Assembly: GCF_003403035.1 (NCBI RefSeq)
Contig: NZ_QURN01000008.1
Span: 156,698-220,697 of the forward strand
Direction of reading: 5' to 3'
Source: Mesorhizobium denitrificans
GTDB lineage: Bacteria; Pseudomonadota; Alphaproteobacteria; Rhizobiales; Rhizobiaceae
Length of the DNA stretch: 64,000 nt
Shown here: in pieces, positions 46,496 through 53,302 of the stretch
How positions within the stretch are numbered: position 1 is the first letter of the stretch
Layout of the letters: every line of letters begins with the position of its first letter
Notes under the pieces: model-generated
Database searches by the model: none
Seen by the model: the letters and a program-made list of their open reading frames with translations, nothing else
What the model was told of the DNA's origin: nothing
Made by a program: the position numbers and the translations under genes

Positions 46496-47692
46496 ATGCC
46501 CCTCACTGATACCCAAATCCGCAACGTTAAAGCATCCGGCACTGTGCAAAAGCTTTCCGATGGCGAGGGTCTTTTCCTGAGGGTATCGGTCGCAACGGCG
46601 AGCGGAAAGGCGTCGAAACTGTGGCAAATGGCCTATCGTTTCGCGGGGAAGCAGAAAACACTTTCTTTCGGACCCTACCCCGCAGTTTCGCTCTTGCAGG
46701 CACGGGAGAAGCGCCAAGACGCCAAAAAGCTACTGGCGCAAGGAACCGACCCATCGCAGCAAAAGCGAGAGGATAAGCTGACTGCAAAGACCGCGCACGC
46801 CAATACGTTCGGCGCTGTGGCAGATGAATTTATCGCCAAGATGGAAAAAGAGGGGAAATCCGATAAGACCCTAGCCCGTGCACGGCGAATGGTGGCTTTG
46901 GCGCGTCCTACTTTGGGGCATCGCCCCATTGCAGAGATAAAGGCGTCTGAAATCCTGCCCTTGCTTCAAAAAGAGCAAGCTAAAGGCAATAGCGAAAACC
47001 CCCAGCGACTACGCGAGGCAATCAGTGGGATATTTCGCCTTGCCGTTACGACTTTGCGCGCGGAGTACGATCCGACGACAAATCTTCGTGGAGCGCTGAC
47101 AAGCGTGCCTGTCAAGCACCGTGCGGCCCTGACAGAACGCGAATCATATGCGGGATTGGTAAAAGCGATATGGGCTTATGAGGGCCGTCTGCCGTCAATC
47201 CGCACGGCATTGATCCTCATGGTCTATCTGTACCCACGCCCGAGCGAATTGCGGCTGGCGGAATGGGGCGAGTTTGATCTTACGAAAGCGATTTGGGTGA
47301 CCCCGGCGCACCGTGCGAAAACGCGACGCGATCACGTGAAGCCCCTGCCCCGGCAAGTCGTGGAGATTTTGAAGCCGTTGCAGGAAAAGAGCGGGTTGGT
47401 TTTTCCCGGGGCAATGGTCGGCAAAGCACTGTCAGAAAACACTTTCAACTCTGTACTAGCTCTTTTGGGCTACGGAAAAGAGCGTGCAACTGCGCATGGC
47501 TTCCGCGCTTCCGCCTCGACTATGCTCAATGAAAGCGGCTTGTGGAACCACGACGCCATTGAGGCTGAGCTAGCGCACGTCGATAAGAATGAGGTCCGCC
47601 GTGCGTACAATCGCGGGGCGTATTGGGAAGAGCGGGTGCGGATGGCGCAATGGTGGGCAGATGAGGTTGATAAGATGCGCGCAGCGAATTGA
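46496..47692 (+). CDS. int: Tyrosine site-specific integrase, P4 type
   Basis: A 398-aa tyrosine recombinase with the DUF4102 N-terminal arm-binding domain (MPLTDTQIRNVKASGTVQKLSDGEGLFLRV), a SAM-like core-binding domain and a catalytic domain. The catalytic block is recognisable from YLYPRPSEL, HGFRASASTMLNE (HxxR region) and ELAHVDKNEVRRAYNRGAYWEER, with the nucleophile tyrosine in AYNR. It lies next to the tRNA attachment site, as usual for P4-like elements. The start is placed at MPLTDTQ; an upstream in-frame ATG would read through the arm sites. Confidence 0.9.
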   Translation: MPLTDTQIRNVKASGTVQKLSDGEGLFLRVSVATASGKASKLWQMAYRFAGKQKTLSFGPYPAVSLLQAREKRQDAKKLLAQGTDPSQQKREDKLTAKTAHANTFGAVADEFIAKMEKEGKSDKTLARARRMVALARPTLGHRPIAEIKASEILPLLQKEQAKGNSENPQRLREAISGIFRLAVTTLRAEYDPTTNLRGALTSVPVKHRAALTERESYAGLVKAIWAYEGRLPSIRTALILMVYLYPRPSELRLAEWGEFDLTKAIWVTPAHRAKTRRDHVKPLPRQVVEILKPLQEKSGLVFPGAMVGKALSENTFNSVLALLGYGKERATAHGFRASASTMLNESGLWNHDAIEAELAHVDKNEVRRAYNRGAYWEERVRMAQWWADEVDKMRAAN

Positions 47693-47740
47693 ACGGTTCT
47701 TTCGCCAAGGTTGCGCACATCGACTGATATTATTGGCTTC

Positions 47741-48112
47741 TCAATTGCACATCGTTTGAAGCGTTCCAAAGACAACCTGTGTTCTGCACACGGTTGGATG
47801 ATATTTGGCGTTAAATTCAGCGTTCCCCCGTGCCAACTCTTGTGACAAAAGATATTTTGCTTGAGCGCTCGAAACCTGTCCCGCGCGGTACTGTTCGTTG
47901 AGCGCATCGCCGTAGGCCATATATCGAATGCCCATCTCGTTGTTCATCATCCCTGCGGTACCATTCGCCACCCTCCCGCGAACGCAATCCCACATAGCAC
48001 TGTAGTCGGCGTTTGCCGCTGAACACGACCCCTGCGCATCGTTGAGCGACATGCATCCCGCAAGTGAAATAAATCCACATGCAGCTATTAACGCCGCGAC
48101 GCTATTTCTCAT
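47741..48112 (-). CDS. Small lipoprotein, unknown function
   Basis: A 123-aa protein with a signal peptide ending in the lipobox SLAGC. The remainder has five cysteines in total and a C terminus CRTQVVFGTLQTMCN. A GGGGGGA ribosome binding site precedes the ATG. First gene after the integrase and oppositely oriented; probably element cargo. No family recognised. Confidence 0.6.
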   Translation of the reverse strand: MRNSVAALIAACGFISLAGCMSLNDAQGSCSAANADYSAMWDCVRGRVANGTAGMMNNEMGIRYMAYGDALNEQYRAGQVSSAQAKYLLSQELARGNAEFNAKYHPTVCRTQVVFGTLQTMCN

Positions 48113-48266
48113 GAAAGTCCCCCCAAATACTTTTGCAATGAGCGCACCGGCTTTTCATAAAGCCAAGTTAGCTTTCAGGCGTAACAAGCGACGTTCGCAC
48201 TCTGTCCATGCCGTTCTTGACAGATGTTCCGGCGTTGTTCGCTGCCTTCTACCCCTTTTGATGTAC

Positions 48267-48620
48267 CTAGCCCCGCATCCGCCAAGAGCGCGGGGGTTCT
48301 GGCCTTTTAGGCTTTGGCTTGCGTGTCAGCTTTCGCCACTCCTGCTTTGGGCTGAAAGTGCCTTCGACCATTTCCCGCAACCATCGAAATCGCATCGCCG
48401 CGAATACAAATGCGCCGCCAGCGGCGACGACTGCGAGAAGCGCCGGAATGCCCCACCCTTGGCTGCGGCGGGGTCGCCAAATTCCAAAGGCTGTGGGGCG
48501 ATAATAAGCGCGGTCGCTGTTGCCGTTCCCAGAGCGCACACGTCGCGCATTCGCGGGGGCAATTGCGCACGTGGTTGCTAGCGTAACGACGACGCCCCTT
48601 ATGAAGGCTCTACGGTTCAT
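48267..48620 (-). CDS. Putative membrane protein with Tat-like signal
   Basis: A 117-aa protein that begins MNRRAFIRGVVVTLATTCA, a twin-arginine-like signal. One more hydrophobic helix follows (IPALLAVVAAGGAFVFAAM), then a very basic tail. No ribosome binding site is obvious. Function unknown; moderate doubt that it is real. Confidence 0.45.
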   Translation of the reverse strand: MNRRAFIRGVVVTLATTCAIAPANARRVRSGNGNSDRAYYRPTAFGIWRPRRSQGWGIPALLAVVAAGGAFVFAAMRFRWLREMVEGTFSPKQEWRKLTRKPKPKRPEPPRSWRMRG

Positions 48621-48802
48621 TGCGCGAGCATGCCAGCCAATCGCAAAGCGATAGTTGGCAAGCGAGCTACAATTTGATGGAACCAATCCCTCCCCGCTGC
48701 ATTCAACATATCAGCATCTCGTCCTCCCCAATTTTGCCCGCTGCCCGTCGAAAGGCGGTGGGCTTTGTTTGGAGAGTGCGGACGACGCGGAGGAACGCGA
48801 CC

Positions 48803-49003
48803 ATGCAGCTTACGCCAGCACAAAAGCGGGAACTGAAGATCATCGCGCAAATCGGCATCTCTGTTTGGCCGGGATTTCCGCCAGATGCGATTGACAGGGA
48901 TTTGGACCCTGATTTTGCTGATTACGTTGAAAACGGTATCGTGCGATGGACCGGGAAGGGTTATCGCGTGACGGCGAAAGGATTAAGAGCGCTAGATAGC
49001 TGA
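48803..49003 (+). CDS. Small hypothetical protein
   Basis: A 66-aa protein starting MQLTPAQKRELKIIAQIG, preceded by AGGA at suitable distance. The compact mixed sequence ending VRWTGKGYRVTAKGLRALDS resembles a small winged-helix or Arc-like unit, but no family is recognised. Its 3' end overlaps the SRAP fragment by 12 bp on the other strand. Confidence 0.5.
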   Translation: MQLTPAQKRELKIIAQIGISVWPGFPPDAIDRDLDPDFADYVENGIVRWTGKGYRVTAKGLRALDS

Positions 49004-49384
49004 CACGCGTGTCAGCAAGTTGTCAGGCAAAGGCCGTTGCAAATCTTTGGCGCTCTGCCAGTCTTCTGTCAGCCATCTGTCAACCTCATCCTGTGTTGTC
49101 AGAATAACCGGCATTGCCTTTTGATGCACAGGGGCGACAACGCCATTAGGCTCTGTCGTCAGAAATCCATACAGGTCCAGTGTTTCCAGACCGTCGCGAA
49201 CTTTCCGCACGCTCTCCCATTGCGGCACGTAAATCCCGGCGAACCACGCCAGCGGGCGTTCTTCGTTGATTGCGAACCATGCGTTAGGCACTGGTCCGCC
49301 TGTAAATTGCCCGTTGGGGTCCGGCTCTGCAAAGCTGGTCCACGGCACGACGCAGCGGTTTTCCACGCCAAGCCGCCCAATATG
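48992..49384 (-). pseudogene. SRAP/YedK (HMCES) fragment lacking its N terminus
   Basis: The reading frame matches the central and C-terminal parts of SOS response-associated peptidase proteins (GRLGVENRCVVPWTSFAEP, NAWFAINEERPLAWFAGIY, HQKAMPVIL). The family's catalytic Cys2 and about 80 N-terminal residues are missing. Family similarity begins abruptly at about 49384, next to the end of the zinc-ribbon gene. A GTG at 49366 could start a 124-aa product, but it would lack the DNA-crosslinking cysteine. A deletion or recombination scar is the simplest reading. Confidence 0.7.
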
Positions 49385-49389
49385 GATTT

Positions 49390-49644
49390 CTAGAAAATAT
49401 CATAAGTCGTGAGCAGCGGCACGGCACCATACCGTGTTCGCGATGCAGCCTTAAGCAATGCGTTCCTTCGGGAGATCAGTTCGTATTGACCAATCAAGGC
49501 AAGGAGGTTTGTTGAAACTTTGAATGTCCCGCACTCCCTACATTTAAATTCTTTTGCCGCGCCTAGTGTGTCAGCGCGTCGGACGTGGCCTTGTTCGCAA
49601 ATCGGGCAGGCGATGCTCTTTTTCAAATTATGCTTTCCGCTCAT
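49390..49644 (-). CDS. Zinc-ribbon small protein
   Basis: An 84-aa protein with two CxxC knuckles (CPIC and CREC) 19 residues apart, a zinc-ribbon pattern, and a helical C terminus. Function unknown. It lies 9 bp after the next minus-strand gene, so the two are probably cotranscribed. Confidence 0.6.
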   Translation of the reverse strand: MSGKHNLKKSIACPICEQGHVRRADTLGAAKEFKCRECGTFKVSTNLLALIGQYELISRRNALLKAASRTRYGAVPLLTTYDIF

Positions 49645-49653
49645 CTTCGCACG

Positions 49654-49896
49654 CTAACAGACAGCGGTTTGAGAATATCGGGCCTTCATCTCATCAATCG
49701 CATGGCTGAACACGGCATCGTAGATGACAGCGCGCAACTCGCCTTCGGTTAGTGGACCCTTTAGCAGTCGCATTCCTGCCGTATGCGCTGCCGAGCGTTC
49801 ACGCAAAACATCACGCGTGGGGCCAAACTGGCGCACTTCCAGCACCAGCCGATTAATTGTTGCGATATTATGTGGAGTAAGGTGTGTGGAAGACAT
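49654..49896 (-). CDS. Small hypothetical protein
   Basis: An 80-aa helical protein (MSSTHLTPHNIATINRLVLE...) with an excellent ribosome binding site, AAGGAGG, seven bases before its ATG. No family recognised. First gene of a two-gene minus-strand unit with the zinc-ribbon gene. Confidence 0.6.
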   Translation of the reverse strand: MSSTHLTPHNIATINRLVLEVRQFGPTRDVLRERSAAHTAGMRLLKGPLTEGELRAVIYDAVFSHAIDEMKARYSQTAVC

Positions 49897-50235
49897 TTCG
49901 TCCTCCTTTCGGTCGGGGCAAGGGGTTGTTCGCCACCCTCAACCAGCAGCGCCCTAAAAATGGCTGCTGACAATTGCTGCGTACGCGGTTCTGGTAAACA
50001 TAGCAAGGCAACGAACGCGTGATCTTCTCAATAAAATAAAATAAAAAGTATATGCATCTTGGCAGGCTTGTTTATTTCGTCTCAATGGCCTATCGTAAAA
50101 AGATCGAACTTGCCTGTAGAACTTTGTTGTCGCGTTTCGCGCATCTGGCGATTTTCTTCCTTCAACTTCGATTTTTCACGCACTCGGCAATGGTCGAGCG
50201 CTTATAAAACTATGAGCGACTGAAAGGAAATCGTC
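49897..50235. promoter_or_regulatory. Divergent promoter region and csp leader
   Basis: A 339-bp gene-free stretch between divergent genes. It includes an A/T block with three AATAA-type repeats (about 50030-50046) followed by about 180 bp of leader before the cold shock gene. Long leaders are typical of cspA mRNAs. AAAGGAAA precedes the csp start. Confidence 0.5.
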
Positions 50236-50445
50236 ATGAGCACGGGCACAGTAAAGTTCTTCAATTCCACCAAGGGTTTCGGCTTCATTTCCCCTGACGA
50301 TGGCGGCGCTGACGTGTTCGTCCATATTTCCGCCGTTGAACGTGCAGGTATGCAGTCGATTGTCGAGGGACAGAAGCTTTCGTTCGACATCGTCGCGGAT
50401 CGCCGCAACGGCAAGAACGCCGCTGAAAACCTTCAAGCTGCTTGA
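50236..50445 (+). CDS. Cold shock protein, CspA family
   Basis: A 69-aa single-OB-fold protein with RNP1 KGFGFIS and RNP2 VFVHIS, the RNA/ssDNA-binding motifs of CspA proteins. Such proteins melt RNA structure or act as antiterminators. It lies inside the integrated element, so it is cargo rather than a core gene. A GC-rich imperfect hairpin (about 50459-50490) follows the stop. Confidence 0.9.
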   Translation: MSTGTVKFFNSTKGFGFISPDDGGADVFVHISAVERAGMQSIVEGQKLSFDIVADRRNGKNAAENLQAA

Positions 50446-50623
50446 TCGCTTGGATCGGGCGCGCGCCGCAGATTTGACGCTGCGCGCCTCTTAGCCCCTG
50501 CCTGTGCTGGCGCATGAAATGGCAGATAGCCGTTTGAGTGCCAAACATATGCGGGATGCCGCAAGCGTTACGAAGGTCGGGCGATAGTCCGGCCTTTTTT
50601 CTGCAGTAAACCGGAGAACTCGG

Positions 50624-50830
50624 ATGCCTAGGAAGATTGAAGTATCTCCGCTGTCCCGCGCTGCGCGACTTGGCGAAAAAGCACAAGCGACAGACAACGT
50701 GTCCCGATCTATCGTTGATGCAGAAACGAAAAAGCGCGACGCAAAGACTGAACGCTTACGTGCCGCACGACTGAAAGCGGAGGCGGAAACGCCTGTGCTT
50801 TTGGCGACAAAACAGCCGCGAAAGAAATAA
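50624..50830 (+). CDS. Small basic hypothetical protein
   Basis: A 68-aa, highly charged protein (MPRKIEVSPLSRAARLGEKA...) predicted to be one long helix (AETKKRDAKTERLRAARLKAEAE). A GGAG lies about 8 nt upstream. Such short Lys/Arg/Ala proteins recur in alphaproteobacterial mobile elements. Function unknown. Confidence 0.55.
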   Translation: MPRKIEVSPLSRAARLGEKAQATDNVSRSIVDAETKKRDAKTERLRAARLKAEAETPVLLATKQPRKK

Positions 50831-50850
50831 CCCCGCCTGAGCGGGGTTTG
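50829..50850 (+). terminator. Hairpin terminator
   Basis: AACCCCGC (50829-50836) pairs with GCGGGGTT (50841-50848) around CTGA, followed by TTG. The stem begins within the stop codon of the preceding gene. Confidence 0.6.
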
Positions 50851-50892
50851 ATGGTTGTAGGTGTGAAAGTCAGGCGGGGCGCTGCCTAGCTG

Positions 50893-51117
50893 TCATGCAG
50901 ACAACGTTCTAAACAGTTCCGCCTTGTCTTCCGCTGTCAGGTCTTCGCCAAGAGCGTGGCGCGCTAGTTGCCGCACTTCGTCCAGCGTGGCAGGGCGATG
51001 ATGCACGACCATGTGAGCGATGGCGCGCTCTTTATCGACGGCTTGGCTTGAAGCGTTCTCGTAATTGATGGCGGCAACTGCTTTACGGTGCTGCGCAATA
51101 ATGTGGTCAAGGGTCAT
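50893..51117 (-). CDS. Small hypothetical protein
   Basis: A 74-aa helical protein (MTLDHIIAQHRKAVAAINYE..., ending GEDLTAEDKAELFRTLSA). A GGAG lies upstream of the ATG. No family recognised. The 247 bp beyond its start contain no gene. Confidence 0.5.
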   Translation of the reverse strand: MTLDHIIAQHRKAVAAINYENASSQAVDKERAIAHMVVHHRPATLDEVRQLARHALGEDLTAEDKAELFRTLSA

Positions 51118-51364
51118 TTTCGGCTACTCCATTTTTTTTTACAGGGGTCGATAGCCGGAAGCATGGCACGGGCGGGGGGTCGGGTGGAAGCCAATAAAAA
51201 GGACTATTTCGTTTGCGTTTTCAACAACTTAGTTGCGTTTAACGCAACTGAATTTGCTAGGATTTTTGGAAGTGGGTGCCGATAATTATATCTGCCCCCT
51301 GCCGGGGGGAGGGGCGGGGGGTGTTTCTGGAAAATGGTGGGATACAACAACCAAACTTAAATGA

Positions 51365-51754
51365 TTAGCTACCTCGATTTTTGTCCCTGATCGCCTGCCA
51401 CGCCAAACCTATGGCACCAAGAGCCATCCACGCCACAAACAGCATGCCTAAGCCCTTGCCTAGCTCATACAAATCAGACCAATCAGAGCGTTTGCTTCCG
51501 GCCAACTCGACACATTTATCCAGCCCAAAGTTTATGCCTAACGCCACTTCCGTCCCTTTGCACGCGGCTTCCGCTTTCGTGAACCCCTTCACATAAAGGC
51601 AAGCCGTAACGTAATCTCCCACAACATCGCCGTTCATCGCGCCGAGCTTGTCTGCTGCCTCAAGCTTGCATTCGACCGCTTCCTTGTGAATATCTTGCCA
51701 AGGCCAAGTCCATCCTGCCACCGCTAGGCATGCGGTGATTAGGACGCCACACAT
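51365..51754 (-). CDS. Membrane/secreted hypothetical protein
   Basis: A 129-aa protein with an N-terminal hydrophobic signal (MCGVLITACLAVAGWTWPW), a cysteine-containing exported domain (CKLEAADKLGAMNGDVVGDYVTACLYVKGF) and a C-terminal membrane helix (GMLFVAWMALGAIGLAW). An upstream in-frame start exists but adds a non-signal-like stretch. Function unknown. Confidence 0.5.
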   Translation of the reverse strand: MCGVLITACLAVAGWTWPWQDIHKEAVECKLEAADKLGAMNGDVVGDYVTACLYVKGFTKAEAACKGTEVALGINFGLDKCVELAGSKRSDWSDLYELGKGLGMLFVAWMALGAIGLAWQAIRDKNRGS

Positions 51755-51845
51755 CGGCAACCGTGACAAAGCCCCCCTCCCCTCAAAATTTGCCAATGTA
51801 TACTGCAATTTCGCGGGGGATGGATCAGCGCCTTTTGTTGCTATC

Positions 51846-51968
51846 CGTAAGGGTATACCTCTGCGTACACCTCTGACACTGCACAAAATAGTGTTCGTAA
51901 GGGTTGACTTCGATCAACGGACAGTATTATCTTCGGACACTACCTAATCGGACAGATTGGAGGGTCCA
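51846..51968 (+). promoter_or_regulatory. Recombinase promoter with direct repeats, possible res site
   Basis: Three direct CGGACA repeats (51918, 51934, 51949) at 15-16-bp spacing and two CGTAAGGGT repeats (51846, 51896) lie directly before the serine recombinase. TTGACT (51904) and TATTAT (51925) form a plausible promoter overlapped by the first CGGACA. Serine resolvases commonly bind such arrays as both recombination site and operator. Confidence 0.45.
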
Positions 51969-52604
51969 GTGTCCACTATCCTTTATGCTCGTGTTTCCAC
52001 GCTCGACCAGAATGCCACGCATCAACGCGCACAGGCGGAAGCGTCGGGATTTAAGATTGACGATGCTCTTTTTGAGGAAGGCGTGTCAGGCGTCACCACG
52101 CGGCTACAGGATCGACCACAAGGCAAGCGCCTCTATGACAAGTTGCGCCCCGGTGACACGCTTGTCGTGCGCTGGGTGGACCGGCTAGGCCGAAACTATC
52201 AGGACGTGACGGAGGCCATTCGGGATTTCATGGCGCGGGGCGTCGTTATCCGCACGGTCATAAATAACATGACATTTGACGGCGCGACCAAAGACCCTGT
52301 GCAGAAAGCAGTCAGGGACGCGCTAATCGCGTTTATGGCTGCAACTGCGGAAGCACAGGCGGAAGCAACGAAATCTGCGCAGCGCGTGGGGATCGACGCG
52401 CGCAAGGGCGATGAAACGCGGTATCGCGGTAAAAAGCCAAGCTATGACAGAGCAACATTTGAAAAGGTCGTTGACTTGCTCGGCAACGGCGCTGGCGCGT
52501 CAGCCATAGCGAAGGCAACAGGGGTTTCGCGCCAGTCTGTGTTGCGCATCCGCGATGATCGCGCGAACGCTGAAAAGGCGCTGGCGAAATGGGACGTCGC
52601 GTAA
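51969..52604 (+). CDS. Serine recombinase (resolvase/invertase type)
   Basis: A 211-aa small serine recombinase. The N-terminal catalytic domain has the nucleophile serine in YARVST and the arginine block RWVDRLGRNYQDV. The C-terminal helix-turn-helix is GNGAGASAIAKATGVSRQSVLRI. The GTG start is chosen because TTGGAGGG lies 5-11 nt upstream and homology begins there. It may resolve element multimers or invert DNA. Confidence 0.88.
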   Translation: MSTILYARVSTLDQNATHQRAQAEASGFKIDDALFEEGVSGVTTRLQDRPQGKRLYDKLRPGDTLVVRWVDRLGRNYQDVTEAIRDFMARGVVIRTVINNMTFDGATKDPVQKAVRDALIAFMAATAEAQAEATKSAQRVGIDARKGDETRYRGKKPSYDRATFEKVVDLLGNGAGASAIAKATGVSRQSVLRIRDDRANAEKALAKWDVA

Positions 52605-52620
52605 CACCCTCTAGTTGACT

Positions 52621-52704
52621 CAGAAACGGCCATAGATCGCGAAAGAGCGTTTCGGCAGTCTAAGGGCCGCTGAAACGCTCTTTCGCGATCTATGGCCGTT
52701 TCTG
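52621..52704. repeat. 33-bp perfect inverted repeat
   Basis: Left arm 52621-52653 (beginning CAGAAACGGCCATAG) and right arm 52672-52704 are exact reverse complements around an 18-nt centre. It lies between the recombinase and the convergent DUF5681 gene. It could be a bidirectional terminator or a recombination or packaging site; no T-tract adjoins it. Confidence 0.85.
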
Positions 52705-52725
52705 TGGCGTTATTTGCGTATCGAC

Positions 52726-53097
52726 TTAAATAGCCTGTCCTTCGTCGGTTATTTCTTCGATTTCTTCCGGCTCTATGTCGATAATCGGAACCGCTTTGGA
52801 CATAGCTGTCAGCGCACGTAAGGCGTTTATGTGTGCCGTCGCGGCATCCATGCCCTTCACTTCAACGGTGGCCTGAGCCTTGCCGTAAACGCGGTTGAAG
52901 ACCTCTTGCGCGGCGATGAGCTTTAGGCGGGGGTCGGAGCCTTGTAGCGCTTCCGCAATGGCCTTCGCCGCTGGCTCCACAAGCGAGCCAAGCATTTCTT
53001 GGATCGGTTTCGGCACAGGGGGACGCCCTGTCGGGTTGCCGCTAAATCCTTTCGCGAATTTGCCGTTAACGCGGGGACTGATTTGATTGCTAGTCAT
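52726..53097 (-). CDS. DUF5681 protein, terminase small subunit-like
   Basis: A 123-aa protein with the DUF5681 signature (GKFAKGFSGNPTGRPPVPK) at its N terminus, followed by helices that include DPRLKLIAAQEVFNRVYGKA. DUF5681 proteins are found in phages and elements and are often annotated as small-terminase-like DNA-packaging proteins. There is no large terminase nearby, which is how satellites redirect helper packaging. The start is the MTSNQISP methionine; a longer frame upstream lacks homology. Confidence 0.65.
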   Translation of the reverse strand: MTSNQISPRVNGKFAKGFSGNPTGRPPVPKPIQEMLGSLVEPAAKAIAEALQGSDPRLKLIAAQEVFNRVYGKAQATVEVKGMDAATAHINALRALTAMSKAVPIIDIEPEEIEEITDEGQAI

Positions 53098-53167
53098 ATC
53101 TGCAAAATCTCTGATGTAGTCATTTCTTAAATACAGCAACCGGCACGGATCACGCAACCGCGCCGTG

Positions 53168-53298
53168 AGTGTACCCAGTGTACCCCAGTGGACCCAAATT
53201 CCCTATAACTCTGCACTGCGCTGTACCCTCTCCTATCCTTATCGAATTTTTCAAAAACTAATAAGAAAAAGGGTACACAGGGGTACACTGGGTACACT
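53168..53298. other. Candidate replication origin with opposed iterons
   Basis: GTGTACCC occurs at 53169 and 53178 (with a degenerate copy at 53188). Its reverse complement GGGTACAC occurs at 53271, 53281 and 53290. The outer 19 bases on each side (53168-53186 and 53280-53298) form a perfect inverted repeat. Between the two sets is an A/T-rich run (about 53233-53270). It lies immediately after the stop of the primase-helicase gene. Two opposed iteron sets flanking an AT-rich core next to the replication gene is the layout of phage-satellite origins (SaPI type). Confidence 0.65.
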
Positions 53299-53302
53299 AG
53301 AA

